DNA from: Streptomyces achromogenes
Lineage (GTDB): Bacteria; Actinomycetota; Actinomycetes; Streptomycetales; Streptomycetaceae
Assembly (NCBI RefSeq): GCF_030816715.1
Contig: NZ_JAUSYH010000001.1
Location: 7,192,001-7,256,000 of the forward strand
Direction: 5' to 3'
Length of the DNA: 64,000 nucleotides
Under the pieces are notes generated by a model. It worked only from the letters and a program-made list of their open reading frames with translations, did not search any database and was not told where the DNA came from. Numbering within the stretch: the stretch's first letter is position 1; every line of letters starts with the position of its first letter. Shown here one piece after another: positions 31,600 to 40,634 of the stretch. The translations under genes were made by a program, and so were the position numbers.

Positions 31600-32087
31600 G
31601 CCTGTCCTGCCTTGGCGACGACGTCCCCGGAGTTTTCACGGCCGTTCGTGGGGCCCAGGAGGCGCAACTGCCACCCACGGGTGACCGCGTGCGCGGCCGA
31701 GGAAGCGCCCAGCGCCCGCAGCAGGCGTCGAGCGTCCTTGCGCACGCCGTCCAGCGGACGCTTTGCGCCGGCCGCGATCTCCTCGACGGTCATTCCGCTG
31801 GCGAGCCCTGCCAGGACTGTGCGCTGCCCCTCCGGCAGCTCGACGACGTAGTTCACGGGCCCGGGGACGTCCAAGTGCCCGTGACGGTAGGCGAGGTCCA
31901 CCATGCCCGCCCGCTCCGAAGACCCGAGCTTTCCGCCGATCCGGAGGATGTACGTCTTGACCGTGCTGTCGGACACTCCCATGTCGCAGGCCGTCTCTGA
32001 GGTCGTCCGTCCCTGAGAGATGCCCAGCAGAGCCTCCCGCTCCTGAGGGGAAAGCGGCGGCGAGATGGTCTCGTCCGGGGCCGGCAT
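31596..32087 (-). CDS. transcription regulator with two LuxR-type helix-turn-helix domains
   Basis: A protein of 163 residues from the ATG at 32087; AAGGAG fits this start, and is too close to an ATG two codons earlier. First HTH: L-S-P-Q-E-R-E-A-L-L-G-I-S-Q-G then S-D-S-T-V-K-T-Y-I-L-R-I. A second, weaker copy: L-P-E-G-Q-R-T-V-L-A-G-L-A-S-G then D-G-V-R-K-D-A-R-R-L. There is no receiver or ligand domain. As first gene of the 27-32 kb operon it is the best candidate for the pathway-specific regulator. Confidence 0.75.
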   Translation of the reverse strand: MPAPDETISPPLSPQEREALLGISQGRTTSETACDMGVSDSTVKTYILRIGGKLGSSERAGMVDLAYRHGHLDVPGPVNYVVELPEGQRTVLAGLASGMTVEEIAAGAKRPLDGVRKDARRLLRALGASSAAHAVTRGWQLRLLGPTNGRENSGDVVAKAGQA

Positions 32088-32171
32088 GGTCATACTCCTT
32101 CGGTGTTCTGGCGCAGTCGTCGTCATATCGGGGCCGGCCCACTTCGCTGGTCGGCTCGTTGGGGGCGTGAT

Positions 32172-32399
32172 CTACGAACCGCCGTAGAGCTGCAGGGCGA
32201 GTGCGGCGAGGATGCAGATGGTGGGCAGGCTGATAGCGGCAGCGAGGAGGACGGCGCCCCAGTGCGCGCGAGCCTGTCGCCAGCCACGTCGAACGCGCCC
32301 TGGGACTGGTTCGTCTCTCCGGGGTGAGCCCGAATTCGGTGGGGAAGCCGGAGCACGGTGGATCCGCTGAGGGTGGGCCACGCGAGAGGACCGTGTCAT
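32172..32399 (-). CDS. small membrane protein downstream of the DUF6415-like gene
   Basis: A 75-residue frame from an ATG one base after the upstream stop. The N-terminus is basic and Pro-rich (R-S-S-R-V-A-H-P-Q-R-I-H-R, R-V-R-R-G-W-R-Q-A-R). One C-terminal helix follows: A-V-L-L-A-A-A-I-S-L-P-T-I-C-I-L-A-A-L-A. The tight spacing to the gene before it supports expression. Function unknown. Confidence 0.5.
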   Translation of the reverse strand: MTRSSRVAHPQRIHRAPASPPNSGSPRRDEPVPGRVRRGWRQARAHWGAVLLAAAISLPTICILAALALQLYGGS

Positions 32400-32400
32400 G

Positions 32401-33234
32401 TCACGCACCGTCCCGCTCGCAGTCCTGCTCGGCGTAGCGCAGCAGGACCTCGGTGTGGACTGCGAGACGGAATGCGTGCTCTCTCGCCGCCTTGAGCCCC
32501 TCGCCTGGAGCGACGTCGCGGGCCTCCTGTGAGCGCTCGATCGCCTCACCGCATGCGGTCCACCCGCGACTCCCGGAGGAGAACGATTCCATGTGGATCG
32601 AGACGTAGGGGACGAGCGTCGTGACGTGGGCGCTGAGCGCTCGTGTGACCGCCGCGAGGGTGCGCGGATGCGGGTACACCCCCGCCTGTTCCCAGGACTT
32701 CGCCGCACGAATGGCTTCGCGGATACGCGTCGAATCGAACCCGGCGCACACAGTCCTGCCCCAGCCGTCGACCATGTCGTCAGAGGCGTCGACAGCAGGA
32801 AGGACGGCGAGCAGCTCCCGCCCGACCTCGGACATCCGCCGGTGCAGGTACGCCGCATGCACGGCGTCGCCGGGAATCTCTTCGTCGAGTAGGGCACGCA
32901 CGCGTGCGACCAGTCGAGCGTCTTCCAGAGGAGGCTCGTTGGCATCGATAGGAACGACTGCTCCGAGCAGTCGCCTTAAGTGGCCGCGCATGAGCAGCAG
33001 TTGGACGTGGCACTCGTCCGGGTCTTCGCTGACGGAGGCAGTCTCGGCGAAGACCAGTCTGGTCACCTCGCGGTGAAGAGTCTCCTGCACCGCAAGTGGC
33101 GACGGTTCGGGTGCGAGGGTCGATACAACGGTCCTCAGGTCACAGCCCAGTTCCGTGAACGAGCCCTCCGGCCAGGACACGCCGGCCACCTGCCCACCGC
33201 CGGTTGTGGGGGCCGAGGTCGTTGTGCGAGGCAT
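32401..33234 (-). CDS. DUF6415-like hypothetical protein
   Basis: A protein of 277 residues from the ATG at 33234, with GGAG 8 bases upstream. The central part, V-Q-L-L-L-M-R-G-H-L-R-R-L-L, A-R-V-R-A-L-L-D-E-E-I-P-G-D and A-A-Y-L-H-R-R-M, resembles DUF6415 proteins, often annotated near natural-product genes. The C-terminal ~100 residues are helical and not recognised. It lies upstream of the regulator on the same strand. The family call is tentative. Confidence 0.55.
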   Translation of the reverse strand: MPRTTTSAPTTGGGQVAGVSWPEGSFTELGCDLRTVVSTLAPEPSPLAVQETLHREVTRLVFAETASVSEDPDECHVQLLLMRGHLRRLLGAVVPIDANEPPLEDARLVARVRALLDEEIPGDAVHAAYLHRRMSEVGRELLAVLPAVDASDDMVDGWGRTVCAGFDSTRIREAIRAAKSWEQAGVYPHPRTLAAVTRALSAHVTTLVPYVSIHMESFSSGSRGWTACGEAIERSQEARDVAPGEGLKAAREHAFRLAVHTEVLLRYAEQDCERDGA

Positions 33235-33722
33235 AAGGGCAACTCCACTAGTGAAATCCGAAGTTGGTGATCTGGACGTCGCCTCGGCGGCCCCCAAAGC
33301 GGAGCCGCCGAGGCATTTCGAGCCGCCACTCGCCGACAAGGGCGGTTCGTTCAAGGAAGACACGGCGCGGCGAGCTACACGGACATCGTTCAGGGAGCTC
33401 GGAGACGCCGGTACCGCCGCACAGGACTCGGTCGGGACGTCCTGGGACGTCCCACGAGTCGAATCAACATTCAGACCGAACTTGCCCCTGCAAAGCAGAC
33501 GTCGAGCAAAGGAGAGCTGGCTCGACGGACGGGTGAACTGGCGGGCTGCGACGTCATGCCGCTCGTCCTTCCTCCTCCCTCTATGCCGTAGACAGCAGCT
33601 GCAATGCGGTCGACGGCATCGTGATCTGGTACACCAGCACTCCTGACGCCGAGGGGCCGTGGACGAGGGCGGTGTCGATCTGCCCAACCGGCGCGAGCGC
33701 TCTCTGGACGTCTCCCGGCCCG
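33235..33722. other. intergenic stretch between the DUF6415-like and HATPase genes
   Basis: About 490 bp. A minus-strand frame near 33598-33720 reads somewhat protein-like (Q-I-D-T-A-L-V-H-G-P-S-A-S-G-V-L-V-Y) up to a TAG, but no start codon is found. The remainder carries no convincing gene or hairpin. It must hold the promoter of the 33234 gene. Confidence 0.35.
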
Positions 33723-34226
33723 TCATGACGCCTCCCGCGCCTGCGGATTCCCGTTCGTGCCGTTTTTGCTGATAAGGAAGGTCGCCCACACGTCCTTCCC
33801 GCCCTTGAACGGGGAGCAGCCAAAGTCGTCGGCGAACGCCATGACAAGGGGCAACCCCCGGCCGTGCTCAGCCTCATGATTTGCGCGAGCCGGCTTAGGC
33901 AGCGCGGGATCGAAGTCGCGCACGCAGACGCTCAGTGCCCCGGGGAGACGGGTGAGCGTCAACTGCGCGTTCCTCATCCCGGTGCGCGGGGTGGGCTGTA
34001 CGTGCCGCAGGACGTTGGTCAGCAGTTCAGTAACCACGAAGGTCGTACCGTCGGTCAGATCAGCCAAGCCCCAAAGCTTCAGGTGGGCGCGCACGATGGT
34101 CCTGACGATGGGCACGGCCAGCTCGGTCACATCGAGGTCTATCGCCAGATGTCCGGGGGTACTGCGCGTCGTAGCGCGCACGCCGGTGCCTGGCGCAGCG
34201 GGTACTTCCAAGAGGTCGGCCATCAC
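33723..34226 (-). CDS. HATPase-domain (anti-sigma-factor-like) protein
   Basis: A protein of about 167 residues (GTG 34226 or ATG 34223). It is a small GHKL ATPase: N box V-V-T-E-L-L-T-N-V-L-R-H, D-box-like C-V-R-D-F-D-P, and G box H-G-R-G-L-P-L-V. It matches the RsbW/SpoIIAB-like ATP-binding proteins found in large numbers in Streptomyces. It is divergent from the XRE regulator, a common pairing. Role: probably binds or phosphorylates a regulatory partner. Confidence 0.8.
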   Translation of the reverse strand: MMADLLEVPAAPGTGVRATTRSTPGHLAIDLDVTELAVPIVRTIVRAHLKLWGLADLTDGTTFVVTELLTNVLRHVQPTPRTGMRNAQLTLTRLPGALSVCVRDFDPALPKPARANHEAEHGRGLPLVMAFADDFGCSPFKGGKDVWATFLISKNGTNGNPQAREAS

Positions 34227-34386
34227 AGGTCCACTTCGGGTCTGGTGGAATCCTCAGCAACGAGGTTTGACTGCGGTGTGTACTGGTGCGGAACCGGTCA
34301 GCCACCATTCAGTCAGGCCGCGAGACTCACGTGCAGATCCGGATGCGGAGACCTGAGATATCCGCATCACGACCCAGGGACCGTCG

Positions 34387-35787
34387 ATGCCCCAGCCAGA
34401 GAAAGCGCTCAACCCAGACGCCTCACCGCAGGAGTGGTTCGGTGCAGAACTGCGCTACTGGCGCAAGCGCCATCCCGGTTTGCGTGCCGCTCAGCTCGGG
34501 CCAATGGTGCAGGTCAGCCCGGATGTGATCTCCAAGATTGAGAAGGGGCAATACCGGTGCCGGTACGACCTCACGGAGCGCCTGGACACCGTCCTGGAGA
34601 CCGGCGGCGTGCTCACCCGCGCCTGGGGCATGGTGTTCGGCGATGCGGATAAAAAGCCGCGCGAAGCGGATAGTGCCCGCCGGGGGCCGGTGGAGGGGAC
34701 CCTTCAGGTCCACGGAGGACGCATCCTGGGAAGAGACACCTCAGTCCCGCTACCCGGGAGCCTTCCGCCAGTGGACCGACGCGCTTTCCTGGCCGCCACC
34801 AGCCTTGCCGCCATCACCCCGATAGACCTCGCCAGACTCGTAGCCCCAGCCGCACCACCGGAGCTCCCTAAGCGAATTCGCCCCACCGAGCTTGAGCAAT
34901 TGCGCCTCATCGCCGACGGCATCCACCGCTGGGACAACGCCCAAGGCGGTGGCGGCCTGGTCGGCGACTTCGCCAGCCGCTCGATGGAGTGGGCAGTACA
35001 GCTGCTGTCCGTCGACTGCCCACCACGGCTTCGCCCGGAGCTCCTCGGCAGCGTCGCGCGGCTGGGCATCGTCGTCGGCGCCACACACTTCGACGCCTAC
35101 GCCCACGATGAAGCCCGAGTTGCCTTCAAAGTCGCGTCCGAATGTGCGGAGGAGGCCGGGGACTGGTGGCTGCGAGCCAAGACGTTCTCCTTCCTGGCCC
35201 GTCAGGCGATCTGGCTCGGCGATCCGGACGAGGGCCTGACCTACGCCGAGAAAGGGCTGGTGCGCTCCGACCGGCTCACCCCGACCATTCAGGCCATGCT
35301 GCACAGCGCCCGCGCCCGCGCATTCGGGAAGATGCACGACGTACAGGGGACCTTGGCCTCGGTCGGCGCGGCCGACGACGCATTCGCCCACTCGAACCCG
35401 GCCGAGGACCCGCCGTGGATGGCGTACTACGACGAGGCTCAGCACCACGGCGACACAGCCCATGCGCTTTGGGACCTAGCCATCCACGCCGACCAGGACC
35501 CGGGCCGGGCCGCAGAACGGTTCACAACGGCCGTCGCTGGACACAGCGACGACTACGCCCGCTCTCGTGGGATCTCCCGTACGAAACTGGCGTCGCTCGT
35601 CATGGCGAAGGGAGACCCGATGCAGGCCATCGCTATCGGCCACAAGGCGCTCAGCGACGTCGGACGCCTCACCTCACGCAGGGCGGGCGACGACCTCAAG
35701 GAACTCCGCCGATTCGCCGCAGAGCACCGCACGCTGGAGGAGGCGGCACACCTCCGGCAGCGCATCACGACTACCTTGCAAGCATGA
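34387..35787 (+). CDS. XRE-family helix-turn-helix regulator with helical repeat domain
   Basis: A protein of 466 residues from the ATG at 34387 (GGGA upstream). N-terminal HTH: W-F-G-A-E-L-R-Y-W-R-K-R then L-R-A-A-Q-L-G-P-M-V-Q-V-S-P-D-V-I-S-K-I. A linker contains D-R-R-A-F-L-A-A-T-S-L-A-A. From ~170 on it is TPR-like (A-R-V-A-F-K-V-A-S-E-C-A-E-E-A-G-D-W-W, A-I-A-I-G-H-K-A-L-S-D-V-G). It overlaps the next gene by ATGA. Its target is not evident; the divergent HATPase gene is a candidate. Confidence 0.85.
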   Translation: MPQPEKALNPDASPQEWFGAELRYWRKRHPGLRAAQLGPMVQVSPDVISKIEKGQYRCRYDLTERLDTVLETGGVLTRAWGMVFGDADKKPREADSARRGPVEGTLQVHGGRILGRDTSVPLPGSLPPVDRRAFLAATSLAAITPIDLARLVAPAAPPELPKRIRPTELEQLRLIADGIHRWDNAQGGGGLVGDFASRSMEWAVQLLSVDCPPRLRPELLGSVARLGIVVGATHFDAYAHDEARVAFKVASECAEEAGDWWLRAKTFSFLARQAIWLGDPDEGLTYAEKGLVRSDRLTPTIQAMLHSARARAFGKMHDVQGTLASVGAADDAFAHSNPAEDPPWMAYYDEAQHHGDTAHALWDLAIHADQDPGRAAERFTTAVAGHSDDYARSRGISRTKLASLVMAKGDPMQAIAIGHKALSDVGRLTSRRAGDDLKELRRFAAEHRTLEEAAHLRQRITTTLQA

Positions 35788-36665
35788 CGATCTCGGCTGG
35801 ACCCACCCGTGCCGTACTGGAAGAGGCTTGCGCCCTCGCCGGGCTCAATCCCGCAGGTGCCGAGCCCGTTCGCATCGCCGAGAACGAGATCTGGCGCCTC
35901 CCCGGCAAAGTCGTCGTCCGTATCGCCCGCGCAGGCCAGTGGAAGGCCGCGGTACGTGAGGTCCTCGTGGCTCGGTGGCTTGCCGACAACGGGGTATCGG
36001 CCGTCCGCGCGCTGCCGGCCGAGCAGCCCGTCGAGGCTGCCGGACGACCCGTGACGTTTTGGGGCGAGCTTCCGGCGCATGAGACCGGCAACGTCATGGA
36101 TGTCGTCACGCTGCTGAAGCAACTTCACCCACTGCCGGTCCCGGATCTGCCGCTCGACCGGCTGGACCCGTTCATCCGTGTGCCCGAGCGGATCGAGGCG
36201 GCCACGTCGCTGTCGGAGGACGATCGCGCCTGGTTGCGGGATCGGCATGCGGAACTTCGCGAGCACTGGGAGCACCGGCCCCACGGCCTGCCCGAGTGCG
36301 TCGTGCACGGTGATGCGTGGGTGGGCAACGTCGTACGCACGACGGCCGGGCCGGTAATGTTGGACTTCGAGCGGGCCTCTGTCGGGCCGCCAGAGTGGGA
36401 CCTGGTGTCCACCGCGGTCAAAATGACCACGACCGGCGCCGTCACCGCGGCCGAGTACGCCGAGTTCTGTGCGGCGTACGGCACGGACGTCACGCAATGG
36501 GAGGGGTACGACCTCCTCGCCGGTGCCCGCGAGTTGCGCATGACCACCTACGCGGCCCAGCACGCCGCGACGCGTCCCCAGTGGCAAGCCGAGGCTCAGT
36601 ATCGCGTTGACTGCCTGCGCGGCCGTGCAGAGCCGCGCCCCTGGCGCTGGAAAGGGATCATGTAG
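35784..36665 (+). CDS. aminoglycoside phosphotransferase-family kinase
   Basis: A protein of 293 residues; the ATG at 35784 overlaps the regulator's stop (ATGA). It is an APH/choline-kinase-like fold with catalytic loop V-V-H-G-D-A-W-V-G-N-V and metal-binding V-M-L-D-F-E-R-A-S. The coupled XRE-kinase arrangement suggests regulator and enzyme act together. The substrate could be an antibiotic, a sugar or a small alcohol. Not assignable from sequence. Confidence 0.82.
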   Translation: MTISAGPTRAVLEEACALAGLNPAGAEPVRIAENEIWRLPGKVVVRIARAGQWKAAVREVLVARWLADNGVSAVRALPAEQPVEAAGRPVTFWGELPAHETGNVMDVVTLLKQLHPLPVPDLPLDRLDPFIRVPERIEAATSLSEDDRAWLRDRHAELREHWEHRPHGLPECVVHGDAWVGNVVRTTAGPVMLDFERASVGPPEWDLVSTAVKMTTTGAVTAAEYAEFCAAYGTDVTQWEGYDLLAGARELRMTTYAAQHAATRPQWQAEAQYRVDCLRGRAEPRPWRWKGIM

Positions 36666-36680
36666 CGGAGGACGCACTCT

Positions 36681-37262
36681 ATGTATCCGGTTGGACGTTC
36701 CAGTCCACGCCTTGCTCTGCGTGAACTCGCCCTTGAGGACGTGGATGCGGTGCTGGCCATCTACGGTAGCCCCGAAGCTACGGAACACCTGTCGTTCGAA
36801 CCGCGTACCCGTGAACAGGTTGCGCAGACCGTGGCCCGCTCGATTGCCTCAGCCACTGTGGCCCCTCGCACGGAGTACGCGCTTGCCGTCATCGAACGTG
36901 GCACGAACGGGCTGATCGGGTTTGGCCGCCTTGCCACCGACCCGCATCAGCAGCGCGGAGCCACCTTGGGCTTCGCTCTGCGCCCAGATGCGTGGGGCGT
37001 CGGTTACGGCGTGGAGACGGTGCGGTTGCTGCTCAGTGTCGGGTTTGACGACTTGGGCCTTCATCGCATCTGGGGAGCGCGGTCCCCCCTCAACGACGCG
37101 TCGGCCCAGACGATGGCAGTCGCTGGCATGGTCGAGGAAGGAGTGATCCGCGAACACGTCCTGAAAGCCGGGCAGTGGCGAGACTCCGTCGTGCACGCGA
37201 TCCTCGACCGAGAGTGGCAGTTCGCCACCCGGTGCAAGACTCCTTCCGAACCAGATCACTAG
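36681..37262 (+). CDS. GNAT-family N-acetyltransferase (RimJ-like)
   Basis: A protein of 193 residues from the ATG at 36681 with GGAGG upstream, 15 bp after the kinase gene. It has the RimJ/RimL layout: R-L-A-L-R-E-L-A-L-E-D-V-D-A-V, A-T-L-G-F-A-L-R-P-D-A-W-G-V-G-Y-G as the acetyl-CoA loop, and L-G-L-H-R-I-W-G-A. Substrate unknown. Confidence 0.85.
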   Translation: MYPVGRSSPRLALRELALEDVDAVLAIYGSPEATEHLSFEPRTREQVAQTVARSIASATVAPRTEYALAVIERGTNGLIGFGRLATDPHQQRGATLGFALRPDAWGVGYGVETVRLLLSVGFDDLGLHRIWGARSPLNDASAQTMAVAGMVEEGVIREHVLKAGQWRDSVVHAILDREWQFATRCKTPSEPDH

Positions 37263-37263
37263 C

Positions 37264-37390
37264 CCGACACTAAGGTCGCCGAGCTCTGCACGGAGCTCGG
37301 AATCTCCCACCAGACCCTCTACCGGGACGGCGAAGCACGACCTGACGGGGCGCGGGTGCTCGCCCGCAAGTGGGGGCCCCAAGAGGCTGC
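37264..37390 (+). pseudogene. C-terminal relic of a serine recombinase/resolvase
   Basis: Directly after the acetyltransferase stop, the plus strand reads T-K-V-A-E-L-C-T-E-L-G-I-S-H-Q-T-L-Y-R then R-P-D-G-A-R-V-L-A. This is the helix-turn-helix end of Hin/resolvase-type recombinases as I know them. The catalytic domain is absent, so it is a footprint of a past mobile element. Confidence 0.5.
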
Positions 37391-37413
37391 ATCGTGGACC
37401 GAGTGGCCATCAC

Positions 37414-38427
37414 TTACGTGGTGTCGGTCTGGGGGTCGTCGTCCCGGTCAGTCGCCAGTGCGGCCGGCAGTGGCAGCCCGTACTTGTCGCACAGGAATCG
37501 GGTCTGGCAGTACCGCTGGGCGTCGGCGGCCACCCTGCCGAGGACCGCGGCATTCATGCCGGCACCGATGAGGACGCCCACGTACGGTACGGCCTTGGCG
37601 ACGTTTTCAACTGGCACCCTGGATCCGGCCGGGCCCAACTGCTGCATCAACTTCTCCAGGGCGGCCAGGAGACGGTGATCCTGGCGGAGCTTCTTCGACC
37701 ACCTCACGCGTCCCTTGACCGCGTCATACGCCCGTGCGGTATCACGCAACGGCTTGGCTTTGGCCGCTTGCGCCATGAAGGACCGCTGTACCAGGCGTTG
37801 GATGAAGTCCTGCTCCTTGGGATCTTTGGCGTCATAGCCGTAGGAGTACGCGATGCGCGCTGCGATCGACGTGCTCAGGACCTGGATGACGAGGACGTCC
37901 GCTGTCAACACGACGAGGGTACCGGCGACGGGGATCGTAGCCAGCATGCCCATGGCGCCTCCCTCGACCGCGCCGGCGGCCCGCCACGTGAGGGTGTTGC
38001 GGGTCAGCAGCCGGTCGCAGACCTTGAGGTCCTGCTGCCGCAGTTCGGTGAAACTGTCGATTTCGAAGCCTTGTTTGCGGGCGAGCTTCTCGACGTTCTT
38101 CGGGTCGTTGAGCTCCAGGGTCAAGTTGTTGACCATCTCGAGCAACGCTGCCGCGGCTGCGAGCGCCGGTCGCATGGCCGCGTCGGCGACCGCGTCGCCT
38201 GCACGACGGATCGGTTCCTTGACCGCTTCTGGCACAGCGTCCGTAACCCGTCTCGCGGCGCTCCCCGCGACCTCACCGGTGCGACCGAGCGCGGCGCTCG
38301 CCCAGTTTGGCAGGCCACGGCGGTTGTTACGGCGCTGCCAGTGCTCGTTGAGCGTGTCCCACACCTGGCCCTCGTACGCGCTCATCGGGGTTGGACCGTC
38401 GACAAGTGGGCCGGCGTAAGTGCTCAC
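37414..38427 (-). CDS. EcsC-family protein
   Basis: A protein of 337 residues from the GTG at 38427, with GGAGAA 6-7 bases upstream. Helical, with hydrophobic stretches M-G-M-L-A-T-I-P-V-A-G-T-L-V-V-L and Y-V-G-V-L-I-G-A-G-M-N, in keeping with the EcsC family; function unknown. The N-terminal ~100 residues are Ala/Arg-rich. The last residues are acidic (D-R-D-D-D-P-Q). Confidence 0.7.
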   Translation of the reverse strand: MSTYAGPLVDGPTPMSAYEGQVWDTLNEHWQRRNNRRGLPNWASAALGRTGEVAGSAARRVTDAVPEAVKEPIRRAGDAVADAAMRPALAAAAALLEMVNNLTLELNDPKNVEKLARKQGFEIDSFTELRQQDLKVCDRLLTRNTLTWRAAGAVEGGAMGMLATIPVAGTLVVLTADVLVIQVLSTSIAARIAYSYGYDAKDPKEQDFIQRLVQRSFMAQAAKAKPLRDTARAYDAVKGRVRWSKKLRQDHRLLAALEKLMQQLGPAGSRVPVENVAKAVPYVGVLIGAGMNAAVLGRVAADAQRYCQTRFLCDKYGLPLPAALATDRDDDPQTDTT

Positions 38428-38720
38428 TGAGGTTCTCCAATTCGACTGTGATCGCTGGGTCCACGATGCCTTACCAGCCGACACGTGGGTGACGCCCGGC
38501 ACGTACGCGAAGCCGTCTCAGGACCCCAGGACCCGCGGTGCCTCGGGCCGCACGTGGGTGGCCCCGCCGCTGACGGGCCGGTGCCGGCGGTAGACGTCCA
38601 TCGGCGCACGCCTGCGCTGGTGGTAGGGAGCGAGCGGGGCGTCGGGGTCGATGCTAGGGGCCGCGCGGGACGGCTGGTCCTCGGGGCGGGCGTGCTGTCC
38701 ACGGTCGTGCTTTGGCTCTT

Positions 38721-39291
38721 TTACTCGTATGACCAGGCCCGGCCGGTGGCTTCGGCCGTCTTGCGGTACTCCTCGACGGGGATCGGGGTCACTCCGGGCC
38801 GCATTCGATTCAGCAGCAGAAGACCGTCAAGGTGATCGATCTCGTGCGCGATGAGCCGGGCTTCGCCCCGTTCGTAGACCGTGGTCATGGTGCTGCCGTC
38901 CGGCGTCACCGTATCGACGGTGATCCGCAGGGACCTGGGAACCGGGGCCCGTACGTCAAAGAACGACAGGCAGCCTTCGAATTTCTCGTCCATCTCGTCG
39001 GAGGCGGCAGCGATACGAGGGTTAAGGAGCACGATCGGGTCGGCGCCGGGCGGCTTGACGACGGCTGCGGCCCGGCCGATGCCGATCTGCGGGCAGGCCC
39101 AGGCCCTTGCCGGAGAAGTCGTGTGCGCGGCGGATGCGTTCCATGGCGTCGAGGAGTTGGCTAATGACGGTCTCGGCGGTCTTCCGCTCGTCTGGGAGAC
39201 CAAGGGGGCGGGCTGGCTCAGCAAGGATGGGGGCGCCGTACTGGACGATGCCGAGATCGCGCATCTGCTGGCTGGGTCGCACCCGGATCAA
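38721..39291 (-). pseudogene. def: peptide deformylase, frameshifted
   Basis: Two minus-strand frames together make a deformylase. Frame A (from 39291) gives the N-terminus: M-R-D-L-G-I-V-Q-Y-G, then F-S-G-K-G-L-G. Frame B continues P-Q-I-G-I-G-R-A-A, the F-E-G-C-L-S metal motif and I-A-H-E-I-D-H-L-D-G. At the join (about 39090-39110) roughly five bases of the G-x-G-x-A-A-P-Q element are missing. Both metal-binding motifs survive but motif 1 is destroyed, so it is probably inactive, or a sequencing error. An essential copy must lie elsewhere. Confidence 0.75.
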
Positions 39292-39390
39292 CTCCCCCTT
39301 CGCGGACGGTCATCGGGATTCTGCCCCACGGCGCGCTACGAGGCGGTTCGTTTCGGCCTCGACGGCCGGTGACGGGCCCGCGGTTTCACA

Positions 39391-40161
39391 TCATGTGATG
39401 GTGCCGGTGGTGAGGGCCAGGGCGTGTGCCCGGACTTCAGGGTCGGTGGCCAGAGCCGCATCTGCGAGGAGGTGGAGACGCCAGTACAGCTCCAGGCGTC
39501 GCTGGTCGGCTGGAGCGGGCCCATGGGTGAGCACGGGCTGAGGTGAGAGCAGGCGTAGACGTACGGCGAGGCGGGCGAGGTCGGACATCGGGTCGCCGAA
39601 AGCAGCGAGTTCCCAGTCCAGCAGTAGACGTGGGCCCTCTGGGACGCGGAGGAGGTGTCCGGGCTGGAGGTCGTGGTGGAGCAGCCGGGGCTCGATGTCG
39701 AGATTCACTCGGTCGAGGTCTTGGTGGAGGGCTGCTGCGACGGTAACGAGATCGGGTGCCGTGGCTGTGTACAGGTTCAGGCGGTCGTGGAGGTAGTCGC
39801 GCCAGGTGTGGTGGCGAGTGGCTCCGGCGAGGCGTCCGAAGTGGGTTCCGGGGATGGCGTGGACTGTGGCGAGGGGACCGGCAAGTTCATCCAGGAACTG
39901 GTCGGCTGGGACGGACTCGGCCTGGACGACGCTCTGGGCGGTCCAGGCCGGCTGCCTCTCGACGTGGGCGTGCAGCAGGCGGGGGCTGGGGGCCCGGTGA
40001 TGGGTGAGGAGGGCGAGGGCGGCGGCCTCGTTGGCGGCACGGGCCGGGTCGCTGTAGTGCTTGAGGATGTACGGCTCGCGTCCGCCGACGTACCAGACGC
40101 GGTTGGCCTGGCCAGTAGTGATTTCGGTGGCGCCGTCGGGGACGCGGCCGTCGATCCTCAT
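39391..40161 (-). CDS. phosphotransferase (APH-like) with altered catalytic loop
   Basis: A protein of 256 residues from the ATG at 40161, 2 bp after the NUDIX stop. APH-family layout: V-W-Y-V-G-G-R-E-P-Y-I-L-K-H-Y (ATP lysine), catalytic loop L-L-H-H-D-L-Q-P-G-H-L-L and L-L-L-D-W-E-L-A-A-F-G-D-P. The usual H-x-D-x4-N reads His at the Asn position. It is last in an operon with a glycosyltransferase and a NUDIX gene. Substrate unknown. Confidence 0.78.
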   Translation of the reverse strand: MRIDGRVPDGATEITTGQANRVWYVGGREPYILKHYSDPARAANEAAALALLTHHRAPSPRLLHAHVERQPAWTAQSVVQAESVPADQFLDELAGPLATVHAIPGTHFGRLAGATRHHTWRDYLHDRLNLYTATAPDLVTVAAALHQDLDRVNLDIEPRLLHHDLQPGHLLRVPEGPRLLLDWELAAFGDPMSDLARLAVRLRLLSPQPVLTHGPAPADQRRLELYWRLHLLADAALATDPEVRAHALALTTGTIT

Positions 40162-40163
40162 AG

Positions 40164-40634
40164 TCAGGCGATGTCGCCGAGGTAGCGGGTGGGAGGCTCG
40201 CCGTAGGCGAGGTCGGCGATTGGTCCCCGCAGGCCCTGGGGCAGGAGGTTGAGGCCGGGCACTTTCTCCAGTTCCACCCATTCGAGCCCGGTCTGTACGT
40301 CGTCTTCCGCGTGGCCGCCGAGCTGGCCCGGGTCGCCTTCGGGCCGGCACAGGAAGATCGCTTCCACCCGGTGGTCCTCCAGGGCGCCGCCGTGATTGGC
40401 GCCGATGTACTCGCGCAGCCACAGTAGGCGTTCGGGCGTCACGTCCAGGCCGGTCTCCTCGTGTACCTCGCGGCGGACGGTGGTGCCGAGGGCCTCGCCG
40501 GGGTGCTGGCCGCCGCCGGGAAGGAAGTAGCAGTCCTGTCCCTCCCAGTGGGCGCGCTGGAGCAGGACATGGCCGTCATGGAGGACGACGGCCTTGGCCG
40601 CGTTGCGGACAGTCGTGGTAACGGGTTCAGCCAC
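40164..40634 (-). CDS. NUDIX hydrolase
   Basis: A protein of 156 residues, ATG at 40634 inside the end of the glycosyltransferase gene (8-bp overlap). Intact NUDIX box: G-G-Q-H-P-G-E then R-E-V-H-E-E-T-G-L. It sits between a glycosyltransferase and a kinase-like gene, so a sugar-nucleotide or related diphosphate substrate is plausible but unproven. Confidence 0.88.
   Translation of the reverse strand: MAEPVTTTVRNAAKAVVLHDGHVLLQRAHWEGQDCYFLPGGGQHPGEALGTTVRREVHEETGLDVTPERLLWLREYIGANHGGALEDHRVEAIFLCRPEGDPGQLGGHAEDDVQTGLEWVELEKVPGLNLLPQGLRGPIADLAYGEPPTRYLGDIA

Noticed and set aside
31636..32142. Alternative minus-strand frame over the LuxR-type gene
   Set aside because: It is a shifted shadow without HTH motifs; the chosen frame has two HTH units and is coupled to the next gene.
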